Part shown: positions 40,217 to 48,851 of the stretch, in pieces
Layout: each line of letters opens with the position of its first letter
How positions within the stretch are numbered: position 1 is the stretch's first letter
Assembly (NCBI GenBank): GCA_012959665.1
Contig: DUCT01000187.1
Coordinates: 27,598 to 76,448 of the forward strand
Direction of reading: 5' to 3'
Source: Myxococcales bacterium
GTDB taxonomy: Bacteria; Myxococcota_A; UBA9160; UBA4427
DNA: 48,851 nucleotides
Notes under the pieces: generated by a model
What the model was told of the DNA's origin: nothing
Seen by the model: the letters and a program-made list of their open reading frames with translations, nothing else
Database searches by the model: none
Position numbers and translations under genes: made by a program

Positions 40217-41373
40217 TCGGATTGCGCCGAGGAGGTCTGGCGGAGCCGGGCGCGGTGGGGCCGGGGGCTGGCTTGGCCGAGCAGCGCCAGAGCCTTCCGG
40301 GTGGGACCGCCGTGGGGTAGGTCGGCGAGGCCCGAGGGCGCGAGCCAACGGTGGGCCTCGAAGCCTTTTCGATTGACTCGGCCTGCGGACTCAGCGACGC
40401 GAAAAACGTGCAGGCGCAATCGCCGATGACTGAAGAGGTGCTCCACGGTTCCCGCGGTCTCGAGCCCGGTCACCTCCAAGCCCAGGGTTTCGGCCAGGCA
40501 CCGACGGAGACCGGCCTCGGGGGTTTCCCCCGGCTGCAAATCGCCACCGGGGAGTTCCCAGAGTCCGCCGAGCAAGCCACCCTCGGGTCGTTGCACGCCG
40601 AGGACCCGCCCTCGGCGTTCGATCCACGCCGCGGTGGCCTCCACCCGGCGCACGGGGGTGCGCTTTTTCTTGATGGGCAGGCTTGCGGGATCTCCCTGGG
40701 CCCGAGCGACGCAGGGCGACTCCAGGGGGCATCCTTCACAGGCGGGGTTGCGCGGCGTACAGACCGTGGCACCGAGTTCCATGAGGGCCTGGTTGAGATC
40801 GCCGGGACGGGGACCGGCGACCAGTTCGCTGGCCAAGCTCCAGAAGCGACCGATTACCTTGCTCTCGCCCACGTCTTCGCGAATGCCGACCAGTCGCGCG
40901 AGGACTCGAATCACATTGCCATCGACGATCGGTTCCTCGCGGTCGAAGGCGATGGAGGCGAGGGCGCCCGCGGTGTAGCGCCCGATTCCCTTGAGTTCGC
41001 GCAACGACTCGGCTCGGTCGGGCAGCGCCCCACCCCAATCCGCCACGACGCTCTGGGCCGCGCTGTGGAGATTGCGGGCCCGGGAGTAGTAACCGAGTCC
41101 GGTCCACAGGGTGTAGACGCTTTCGAGGTCGGCGCGTGCCAGGCTCGCCAGATCGGGGAAGTGTTCGAGGAACCGCGTGTAATAGGGAATCACGGTATCG
41201 ACCCGGGTTTGCTGGAGCATGGTCTCCGAAACCCAGATCGCGTAGGGGTCCCGGGTCCGGCGCCAGGGCAAATCCCGGGCGTTGGCGTCGTACCAGGCCA
41301 GCAGGGTCGCGCGCACGCGACCGATGTGGGTCGGGGTCTCTGGCTTTTTTTTCTGTTGCGGCTTAGCGCTCAT
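40213..41373 (-). CDS. mutY: A/G-specific adenine glycosylase
   Basis: DLPWRRTRDPYAIWVSETMLQQTRVDTVIPYY, LWTGLGYYSRARNLH, LKGIGRYTAGALASIAF, ACEGCPLESPC; NUDIX-like C-term. Confidence 0.95.
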   Translation of the reverse strand: MSAKPQQKKKPETPTHIGRVRATLLAWYDANARDLPWRRTRDPYAIWVSETMLQQTRVDTVIPYYTRFLEHFPDLASLARADLESVYTLWTGLGYYSRARNLHSAAQSVVADWGGALPDRAESLRELKGIGRYTAGALASIAFDREEPIVDGNVIRVLARLVGIREDVGESKVIGRFWSLASELVAGPRPGDLNQALMELGATVCTPRNPACEGCPLESPCVARAQGDPASLPIKKKRTPVRRVEATAAWIERRGRVLGVQRPEGGLLGGLWELPGGDLQPGETPEAGLRRCLAETLGLEVTGLETAGTVEHLFSHRRLRLHVFRVAESAGRVNRKGFEAHRWLAPSGLADLPHGGPTRKALALLGQASPRPHRARLRQTSSAQSE

Positions 41374-41404
41374 GGGGTTTCCTGGGACCCGGTGGGTTTG
41401 CATG

Positions 41405-42157
41405 TCATACCACGACCGGCAGGGCTTTCTCCAGCAGGATTTCGTGGGCCTTGACCCGGGCCCGAACGGCACGGATTTCAACGCCCCGGTTCGCCGCCGA
41501 GCGCAGCGCCTCCGCATATGCGGGATCGATTTCCTCGGCGCATTCTACTCGCTGGCAGTCCCCGCGCTGGACAACGAAGAGCAGAATGGCGCGGTGGCCC
41601 TGGGCCCTCAGAGCCTCGAGGGTTTCCATGTGTCGCCGCCCCCGGGTGGTGACGGAATCGGGGAAGCGGGCGGTGTCGCCCCGGGCCAGGGTGACGCTCT
41701 TGACTTCAAGCCAGGCGGGCCGGGGGTCGTCGGGGTGTTCGGTCAGGCCGAAATCCAGGCGAGACCCGCCCGGAACCGGGACCTCGGGCCGTATAGAGGG
41801 ATAGCCCTGTACGCCGGGCAGCCGATCCGCAGCCAGGGCTCGGGCGACCAATTGGTTGGCTCGCAGGGTGTGTACCCCCACCCAGATCCGGCCCACCCGA
41901 ACCATCTCGAGGGTATGCGGCAGTTTTCGCTTTGGGTTATCGCTGGTGGAGCAGCGGACTTGGGCGCCGGGCCGGTCGGTGCCCGTCATGGCGCCCGGAT
42001 TCGGGCAGTGAACCGTCAGCATTTCCCCGGATTCGGTTTCGATGTCGGCGAGGAAGCGCTTGTAGCGACGCACCAGTCGGCCTCGAATCAGCGCGGGGAC
42101 CGGCAGCCTCAGGATTGGGGGGGCTTGAGCCGTACGTTGATATGGCTTCGCACCCAT
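41405..42157 (-). CDS. sfsA: DNA-binding/sugar fermentation stimulation protein SfsA
   Basis: GRLVRRYKRFLADIETESGEMLTVHCPNPGAMTG, LEVKSVTL, FPDSVTTRGRRHMETL; start uncertain (overlaps upstream gene). Confidence 0.92.
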   Translation of the reverse strand: MGAKPYQRTAQAPPILRLPVPALIRGRLVRRYKRFLADIETESGEMLTVHCPNPGAMTGTDRPGAQVRCSTSDNPKRKLPHTLEMVRVGRIWVGVHTLRANQLVARALAADRLPGVQGYPSIRPEVPVPGGSRLDFGLTEHPDDPRPAWLEVKSVTLARGDTARFPDSVTTRGRRHMETLEALRAQGHRAILLFVVQRGDCQRVECAEEIDPAYAEALRSAANRGVEIRAVRARVKAHEILLEKALPVVV

Positions 42158-43464
42158 TTCGGATCCCACCACTCCAAGGGGTTCACGTAGGTCTCGCCGA
42201 CGAGAACCGCAAAATGCAGATGATCGCCTTTCGCCAGGCCCGTTGCCCCCGAGAGGCCGAGAACGGCGCCGCTCTCGACGTCGTCCCCTGGCCCCACCCC
42301 GATTTCGGACAGGTGGGCATAGAGGGACGAGAGGCCGAGACCGTGGTCGATCAAGATGCACCGGCCGTAGATGCCCAAGTCCTGGGCGAAGACCACCCGC
42401 CCCGCCGCTGCTGCGGTGACGGGTGCGTGGGCGGTGGAAGCCAGATCGAAACCGTAGTGCCGTGCCTGGGAGACGGGTTGGCCCGCGAGTCGGTAGCTGC
42501 GCAGTTCGGCGAACCGGCTCATGACCGCCGAGCCGGGGAGCTGACGGAATGCGCCCGCCCACCGCCGTTGCTCAAGGGGTGCATTGGCGAGTTCTTCCCG
42601 GATGGTTGCCTCGTTGCGCGCACGTAGGGTTTCGTTGACCGCTTGGAAGATTTCACTCGGGCTGCCCAGGGGCAGGCCAGCGCTTTGGGCCAGGGGCGCG
42701 GCGACACGCTCCACGAAGGTTTCGTCAATTTCGATTTCGCTTTGCTGAAAGATCCGCTTTTGAACCCGTGCGGGAAAGCGAACCGAGCCCTCGTTTTGGG
42801 CATGGTCCGTGGCCACGACCCGGATGGAGGGCTGATCGGCGGCTTCCACGGGAACCGCAAAGAGCGCGATGCGAAGGCCCTCCTCGCCGCTGGGATGGGG
42901 GAAGCCGGAATAGAAGATGTCGTCCACGCGCACCCCGTCCTGGGCGGTGCTTTCGCCCAGGCGGTAGACGGCCGCGGCCGCCCCGCCCCGTTGCAAATAG
43001 GTGAGTCCGCTCACCATCTGTACTTTCGGGGGCCGAGTATCAATGAGTACCGGAATGCTGAGCTCGGTTCGGTTGCCTCCGAATCCGTCGCGCCAGGACC
43101 AATCCCGGGCGCTGATTACGAGGGTTGCGGTGCCGTCGGGAACTCGAAGCTCGGCAGGATCCAAGTGGAGTTCCAAACGCCTGCTCGGGCTAGCCGAGTC
43201 CGCTCCGGTGAGCAGGTCGCCGGGAAAGTTCTCTTCGGCCAGGGTTCGGGAGCCGGCTTGATCGAGTAGTCGGATGTGCAGGCTACGCGGCCCGGAATCG
43301 GAATCTTCCACTTCGATGACGAAGTCAAAGCCTCCGGGGCCGAGGACAATCGTTTCATCCGTCACGAGTACTGGGGCCGAACCTTCGAAACGCTGGGCCG
43401 CAAGGACACCGAGGCCCGCCAACAAGACGAGGACGGCGAGAAATATCCAGACCCCTCGCTTCAT
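42109..43464 (-). CDS. M23-family peptidoglycan metalloendopeptidase with N-terminal membrane segment
   Basis: HYGFDLASTAHAPVTAAAAGRVVFAQDLGIYGRCILIDHGLGLSSLYAHLS, GDHLHFAVLV. Confidence 0.92.
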   Translation of the reverse strand: MKRGVWIFLAVLVLLAGLGVLAAQRFEGSAPVLVTDETIVLGPGGFDFVIEVEDSDSGPRSLHIRLLDQAGSRTLAEENFPGDLLTGADSASPSRRLELHLDPAELRVPDGTATLVISARDWSWRDGFGGNRTELSIPVLIDTRPPKVQMVSGLTYLQRGGAAAAVYRLGESTAQDGVRVDDIFYSGFPHPSGEEGLRIALFAVPVEAADQPSIRVVATDHAQNEGSVRFPARVQKRIFQQSEIEIDETFVERVAAPLAQSAGLPLGSPSEIFQAVNETLRARNEATIREELANAPLEQRRWAGAFRQLPGSAVMSRFAELRSYRLAGQPVSQARHYGFDLASTAHAPVTAAAAGRVVFAQDLGIYGRCILIDHGLGLSSLYAHLSEIGVGPGDDVESGAVLGLSGATGLAKGDHLHFAVLVGETYVNPLEWWDPKWVRSHINVRLKPPQS

Positions 43465-43565
43465 GCTCGCCTCCCCCCATTGGACTCGATGCGCAGTCTA
43501 ACAGATGGTCCCGAGATTGACGGGGAGGGGGGTCTTTCCGATGCTCAATCGTGGAGGGAAGACGC

Positions 43566-44144
43566 ATGAAAGAACCGGTTCGGCTCGCATTGGTTCGCCA
43601 CGGCGAAACCGTGGGGAGTTCGAGTATCCGCTACCACGGGATTACCGATGTGGTTTTGTCGAGCCTGGGCCGCGCCCAAGCCCACGAAGCCCGAACCCTT
43701 TTGGGGAAAACCGAGTTTGACCGAGTGGTGGCGAGTTCCCTGACCCGGGCATGGCAGACGGCCACGGTTCTTGCGCCCGAGCAGCCAATTCTTCTGGAGG
43801 AGGATTTGCGCGAGGTGGATTTCGGAAATTGGGAAGGCCTAACCCGGGAGGAGATCGCCGCGCGCGACCCGGTGCTCTACGCCGAATGGCAGCGAAGTTT
43901 GCAGGCGTTCAACTACCCGGGCGGCGAGGCCCGGACGGATTTCCGATCCCGCATCGAGGCTGCTCTGCAGCGATTGCTGATCATGGAGGCGAGTTCGTTG
44001 CTGCTGGTCGCCCACAAGGGCGTGATTCGAGTTCTGGCCCAAGCGTTGCTGGGCCGAGACCTTCCGCCGGGCCAACCGGAACTCGGCGGTGTTCTCCAAC
44101 TGGAGCGAGTTCCGGGCGGCCCCTGGCGGGAAATTGCCGATTAG
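43566..44144 (+). CDS. Histidine phosphatase family protein
   Basis: [54 protein letters not shown]. Confidence 0.9.
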   Translation: MKEPVRLALVRHGETVGSSSIRYHGITDVVLSSLGRAQAHEARTLLGKTEFDRVVASSLTRAWQTATVLAPEQPILLEEDLREVDFGNWEGLTREEIAARDPVLYAEWQRSLQAFNYPGGEARTDFRSRIEAALQRLLIMEASSLLLVAHKGVIRVLAQALLGRDLPPGQPELGGVLQLERVPGGPWREIAD

Positions 44145-46096
44145 TTCTCGTCGGATTCCTTGAGCGACGCGATCACGCTGAAATCCTCCAGTGTGCTCGT
44201 GTCCCCGGCGATCTCCTGGCCCGAGGCAATATCCCGCAGCAGACGCCGCATGATCTTGCCCGAGCGGGTCTTGGGCAGGGCATTGGTGAAGCGAATGTCG
44301 GCGGGCCGGGCGATGGCGCCGATCTCCTTGGTGACGTGGGCCTTGAGGGCGGTGACGAAAGGAGGCCCGGGTTTGATCCCACCCCGGGGCGTCACGAAGG
44401 CCACAATGGCGGTCCCCGTGATTTCGTCGGGTCGACCCACTACGGCGGATTCCGCCACATCCTTGTGGGAGACCAGCGCGCTCTCCACCTCCATGGTTCC
44501 GATACGGTGCCCGGAGATATTCATGACGTCATCGATGCGCCCCATGATCCAGAAGTAGCCCTGGCGGTCGCGATGGGCGCCATCGCCAGGGAAATAGGTG
44601 TTCTTCCACGTGCTCCAGTAGACCTCCTTGAAGCGAGCCTTGTCGCCCCAGATACCGCGAAGCATGCCCGGCCACGGCTTTCGCACGGCGAGCAGGCCGC
44701 CATTGGGGGGAGAGACTTCGTTCCCGTCTTCGTCGAGAATCGCGGCATCGATACCGGGTAGGGGCAAGGTGGCTGAGCCCGGCTTGGTGGAGACGGCTCC
44801 GGGCAGGGACGAGATCATGATCCCCCCGGTTTCGGTCTGCCACCAGGTATCCACGATGGGGCAGCGCTTCCCGCCGATGACATCGCGGTACCAAATCCAG
44901 GCCTCGGGGTTGATGGGCTCGCCCACGGATCCCAGGAGCCGGAGGGAGGAAAGGTCATGGCTCTTGGGGAGATGATCGCCCAGGCGGATGAAGGTCCGGA
45001 TTGCCGTGGGGGCCGTGTACAGAATCGTGACCCCCCACTTGGCGATCAGCGACCACCAACGGTCCGGTCCCGGATGGGTGGGGACACCTTCGTACATGAC
45101 GGTGGTGGCTCCGCAGGCCAAGGGGCCATAGACCACGTAGGAGTGCCCGGTGATCCAGCCGACATCGGCGGTGCACCAGTAGACGTCGGTTTCCTTGAGG
45201 TCGAAGACGGCCTTGGTCGTCGTCGCCACATGGGTGAGGTAGCCGCCGGTGGTATGCAATATGCCCTTGGGCTTGCCGGTGGTTCCGCTCGTGTAGAGAA
45301 TGAAGAGGGGATGCTCGGCGTCGAGTTTTGCCGGGGCGCAAACCGGAGAGGCCTTTTCGATTTCCTCGTGGTACCAGCAGTCCCGGCCGCGTTTCATGGT
45401 GACCTTCTGGCTCGTTCGTTCGACCACCACCACGGTTTCCACGCTGGGCGAGCGCTTGACCGCGGCATCGACCTGGGCCTTGAGCCCGAAGGCCTCGCCC
45501 TTGCGGTAGCCGCCGTCGGAAGTGACTACGAGCTTGGCCCCGACATCCACGATCCGGTCGCGTAGAGCCTCGGCGGAGAAACCCCCGAACACGATACTGT
45601 GGGCCGCGCCGATTCGGGTGCAGGCCAGCATGGCCACCGCAGCTTCGGGGATCATCGGCATGTAGAGGACCACGCGATCCTTCCGGGTGACCCCTTTGCT
45701 CTTCAGCACGTTGGCAAAGCGACAGACCTCACGGTGCAACTGGGCGTAGGTGATGACCCGGGTGTCACCGGGTTCCCCCTCCCAGATGATGGCCGCCTTG
45801 TTTCGTCGCCACGCGTTGTCGCCCTCGAGGTGCCGATCGAGGCAGTTGTAGCTGACATTCGTTTTTGCGCCGACAAACCATTTCGCGTAGGGGGGTTTCC
45901 AGTCGAGGACTTTCTTCCAGGGAGAGAACCAGCTGACGTTCTCTTTGGCCATTCGGGCCCAGAAACGTTCGAAGTTCTTTTCACCCAGCTTGCGGTACTC
46001 GGCCACGGTTTTTTTGTTCCAGTGGGCCGCGCGGGAAAATTCCGGATCGGGCTTGAACGTCCTGGACTCTTTGAGGAGGGATTTTATGTCGGCCAT
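44141..46096 (-). CDS. acs: Acetyl-CoA synthetase
   Basis: [74 protein letters not shown]. Confidence 0.94.
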   Translation of the reverse strand: MADIKSLLKESRTFKPDPEFSRAAHWNKKTVAEYRKLGEKNFERFWARMAKENVSWFSPWKKVLDWKPPYAKWFVGAKTNVSYNCLDRHLEGDNAWRRNKAAIIWEGEPGDTRVITYAQLHREVCRFANVLKSKGVTRKDRVVLYMPMIPEAAVAMLACTRIGAAHSIVFGGFSAEALRDRIVDVGAKLVVTSDGGYRKGEAFGLKAQVDAAVKRSPSVETVVVVERTSQKVTMKRGRDCWYHEEIEKASPVCAPAKLDAEHPLFILYTSGTTGKPKGILHTTGGYLTHVATTTKAVFDLKETDVYWCTADVGWITGHSYVVYGPLACGATTVMYEGVPTHPGPDRWWSLIAKWGVTILYTAPTAIRTFIRLGDHLPKSHDLSSLRLLGSVGEPINPEAWIWYRDVIGGKRCPIVDTWWQTETGGIMISSLPGAVSTKPGSATLPLPGIDAAILDEDGNEVSPPNGGLLAVRKPWPGMLRGIWGDKARFKEVYWSTWKNTYFPGDGAHRDRQGYFWIMGRIDDVMNISGHRIGTMEVESALVSHKDVAESAVVGRPDEITGTAIVAFVTPRGGIKPGPPFVTALKAHVTKEIGAIARPADIRFTNALPKTRSGKIMRRLLRDIASGQEIAGDTSTLEDFSVIASLKESDEN

Positions 46097-46158
46097 GGCG
46101 CAGGAACTCCTTCGATGAATTCACGAGATGCGTTGCGAGGGGTCTCCCAAGGCAAGGG

Positions 46159-47460
46159 TTACCGGGAGTCGTTCACCCAGGCTTCGACTTCCGCTGTGGT
46201 CTTGGGAATGGCTTCGGTCAGATTTTCGTTTCCGTCGGGAGTAATGACCACGTCGTCCTCGATCCGAACGCCCATGCCCCGAAAGGCTTCGGGCGCTTCC
46301 AGGTCGTCCTTCGCGATATACAGCCCGGGTTCGACGGTGAAGACCATGCCGGGCTCAAGACTGCGCGGCTTGTCGGCCTCGGCATAGCGGCCCACGTCGT
46401 GGACATCGAGGCCAAGCCAGTGGCTTGTTCCGTGCATGTAATAGCGCCGGTGGGCTTCGGATTCGATCAACCCGTCGACATCGCCGGTGAGCAAGCCAAT
46501 GGCCACCATGCCCTCGGTCAATGCTCGGGAGGTCAGGTCGTGGAGTGCGGGGAGGGTGGTGCCCGGCAGAGCCTGGGCCATGGCGGCTTGCTGGGCTTCG
46601 AGGACGACCTCGTAGATCTCTCGCTGGGGGCCTTCGAAGCGTCCGCCTATGGGGTAGGTGCGGGTGACGTCGGACGCGTAGCCCTGGTATTCGCAGCCGG
46701 CATCGATCAACAACAGGTCCCCGGCTCGAAGGGGCTGATCGTTCGTTACGTAGTGGAGCACCGCCGCGTTGGCCCCGCCCGCCACGATGGACTCATAGGC
46801 GGGACCCCAGGCTCCGCGCCTTCGGAACACCGAGTCGAGAGCGGCTTCGATTTCGTATTCCTGGCGTCCGGGGGCGATCCCCCGGGCGGCTTCCGCGTGG
46901 GCTTCCCGGCTGATGTCGGCAGCGATCCGCATTAGAGCGATCTCTTCCGAGGACTTGAAGAGGCGCATCTCGTGAAGGATCGAGCGGGGATCGATCCACT
47001 CGGCGGCGGGGAAGGCGCCGCGTCGGCTTTGTAGCCGCAGGGCATCCTGTATTTCAATCAGCTTCTGGTCGAGTTCCGGCCGGCGACCGAGGGCGTGGTA
47101 GAGGCGAGTGCTCCCCGCCACGATTTTGGGAAGGCGGGCGAGAAGGGTACCGCAGTCCGCCGCTTCATCGGCTTGATAGGTCGACTGGGCACCTTCAACA
47201 CCCGGCCGATAACCGGTCCAGATCTCGGCCGCTGGATCCCGGGGCTGGACAAAGAGGGTATAGGCCGGTCTCCCGGGCAGGGTGGAAAGGATGGCCGTGG
47301 CGTCGGCGTGTTCGAAGCCCGTCAAGTACCAGAAATCGCTGTCCTGGCGAAAGCGGTAGCTGGTGTCGTTGGATCGTTGCACGATTCCGGCGCCGGAAAT
47401 GATGGCGACTGCGTCGGGCCCCATGGCGCTGAGAAGCTGATTTCTTCTTTCGGCGAACAT
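46159..47460 (-). CDS. pepP: Xaa-Pro aminopeptidase (M24B)
   Basis: FRQDSDFWYLTGFEHADA, LLLIDAGCEYQGYASDVTRTYPIGGRF, HGTSHWLGLDVHDVG, GMVFTVEPGLYI. Confidence 0.92.
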   Translation of the reverse strand: MFAERRNQLLSAMGPDAVAIISGAGIVQRSNDTSYRFRQDSDFWYLTGFEHADATAILSTLPGRPAYTLFVQPRDPAAEIWTGYRPGVEGAQSTYQADEAADCGTLLARLPKIVAGSTRLYHALGRRPELDQKLIEIQDALRLQSRRGAFPAAEWIDPRSILHEMRLFKSSEEIALMRIAADISREAHAEAARGIAPGRQEYEIEAALDSVFRRRGAWGPAYESIVAGGANAAVLHYVTNDQPLRAGDLLLIDAGCEYQGYASDVTRTYPIGGRFEGPQREIYEVVLEAQQAAMAQALPGTTLPALHDLTSRALTEGMVAIGLLTGDVDGLIESEAHRRYYMHGTSHWLGLDVHDVGRYAEADKPRSLEPGMVFTVEPGLYIAKDDLEAPEAFRGMGVRIEDDVVITPDGNENLTEAIPKTTAEVEAWVNDSR

Positions 47461-47583
47461 CGCGCGAGTCTATCGCACCGAGTCGGCACCGGAAAATTGG
47501 GCCACCGAGTGCGATAGGTGCGCGGCCCCTGGGCCAAGCACCCCCGGTCAATGACCGGCTCAAAGACAGCGGCCAGCGGCCCT

Positions 47584-48786
47584 TTATGATTTCCCGCCGG
47601 GCTTGTTGCCCTTTTGAGCTTCGTGATCGACCATCAGCGCCGACAACTCCGCGCCAAAACTCTCCGCCAGCCAGCGCTTGAGTTCCGGGATGGCCACCAC
47701 GTCTTCGGGGGTTTTCGGGTTGGCCAGGGCAATGGCTTCCAGGGCTGCATTGGGGCAGAGCACGCCCGGATCCAGGGAGAGCTCCTTGGAGCGCGGGGCC
47801 CGCCAGGCTTTTAGGCTCGCGAGCCGGCGCTCGGTTCGTTTGTCCATGCGGCGCCGGACTGGGCTCGGGGTCTTGGGAATCGGCCCGTGGGGATTCGCGA
47901 TGCCCCGTTTGATGGCTTCGAGGAGACTGGGGCCCATGCGCCGGACGATCAACTCGCTGATTCCCTTGACTCGGCCGAGTTCTTCCTTGGTGCTCGGTTG
48001 CGCACTGACGAGATCAAGCAACGTGCGGTTGCCCAGGACCTTGAAGGGAGGGCGGTCGATTTCCTGCGCCCGGGCGTCGCGTACCAGAAAGAGTTCGCGC
48101 AGCACTGCCAGGGGAACCGGGTCGAGGGATTTCGACCCCTTGATGCGTAGGTAGCCGAGGGCATCGAACTCACGGTCCGGCCACTTGCGCTGGGTCAGGT
48201 TGTTGAACTCGTCCATCGCCCAGCCCAGCCTTCCCTTGGCCTTGAGTTCTTTCTCGATGGCTTCGGCGAGGGGGATCAGGTAGAGGACGTCAGAGGCGGC
48301 GTACTGGAGTTGCTTGTCCCGGAGTGGACGGCGGGACCAGTCCGACCGCTGCTCATCCTTGGGCAAGTGGACGCCAAAATGGTGCTCGATCAGCGCCGCC
48401 AATCCTACCGCTGGGTACCCGAGGAGTTGGGCGCTCACCATGGTGTCGAAGAGGTTTGAAAAGGTGAAGCCGCAGTCGCGCTTGAGAATGAAAATATCGT
48501 ACTCGGCGGCATGGAAGAGCACTCGCACATCCGGGGAGGCGAAAACCGGGCCAAGAGGCGCCAGATTCGCCGGGCCGCCCAGGGCCAGGGGGTCTACCAG
48601 CCAGGCATGGTCCCGGGTCGCGACCTGGACGAGGCAAGTCTTGTCGAAGTAGTGGTAGAAACTGTCGGCCTCGGTGTCGAAGGCGACGATCTCCTCTTTC
48701 AGAAGGTCCTCGGCGAGTGCTTCGAGCTCCTGCGCTTCAGTGATGATGTCGAAGTCGGACACTCCCGGCTTTGCTCCCTCGTCCAT
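47584..48786 (-). CDS. rnd: Ribonuclease D
   Basis: EEIVAFDTEADSFYHYFDKTCLVQVATRDHAWLVDPLAL, FHAAEYDIFILKRDCGF, NLFDTMVSAQLLGYP, YAASDVLYLIPL, HRDC-like C-term. Confidence 0.92.
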   Translation of the reverse strand: MDEGAKPGVSDFDIITEAQELEALAEDLLKEEIVAFDTEADSFYHYFDKTCLVQVATRDHAWLVDPLALGGPANLAPLGPVFASPDVRVLFHAAEYDIFILKRDCGFTFSNLFDTMVSAQLLGYPAVGLAALIEHHFGVHLPKDEQRSDWSRRPLRDKQLQYAASDVLYLIPLAEAIEKELKAKGRLGWAMDEFNNLTQRKWPDREFDALGYLRIKGSKSLDPVPLAVLRELFLVRDARAQEIDRPPFKVLGNRTLLDLVSAQPSTKEELGRVKGISELIVRRMGPSLLEAIKRGIANPHGPIPKTPSPVRRRMDKRTERRLASLKAWRAPRSKELSLDPGVLCPNAALEAIALANPKTPEDVVAIPELKRWLAESFGAELSALMVDHEAQKGNKPGGKS

Positions 48787-48851
48787 TTCGCCCGTTCCCG
48801 GAGGCCACACGGGATGAATTCAGTTGCCTACGGGGGGCCGTGTAGGAAGTC

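Overview
A high-GC bacterial chromosomal window dominated by housekeeping genes. Taxonomy cannot be fixed from the sequence alone; the gene content looks 'deltaproteobacterial'/Myxococcota-like. Main blocks: a minus-strand rne/rng-rplU-rpmA-obgE-proB-nadD-rsfS cluster; selA followed by a MinD/FlhG-like ATPase and a J-domain-like/HTH_25 protein, then rluD-pgeF-rho-prfA-prmC and hisB-hisH-hisF; an rpsU-dnaG-rpoD macromolecular synthesis operon; a CAU-anticodon tRNA; a TPR-zincin fusion; glcD-glcE-glcF; two uncharacterised lipoproteins; a Leptospira-type cimA; an RluA-family synthase, an O-methyltransferase, a stand-alone SET protein, cca, smr, mutY, sfsA, an M23 peptidase, a histidine phosphatase, acs, pepP and rnd. 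No CRISPR array, transposase, integrase or prophage was seen. The most unusual signals are: (1) a dispersed family of 14-15-nt tandem arrays with an AGCGC(T)-like core, mostly at gene 3' ends, with an apparently related in-frame 15-nt array inside the C-terminus of the RNase E/G gene; (2) a ParA/MinD-like ATPase paired with a J-like domain lacking the HPD motif fused to a RodZ-type HTH; (3) two structured intergenic regions (the rne leader and upstream of rpsU); (4) an uncharacterised two-lipoprotein locus. All calls are by eye; no database search was run.
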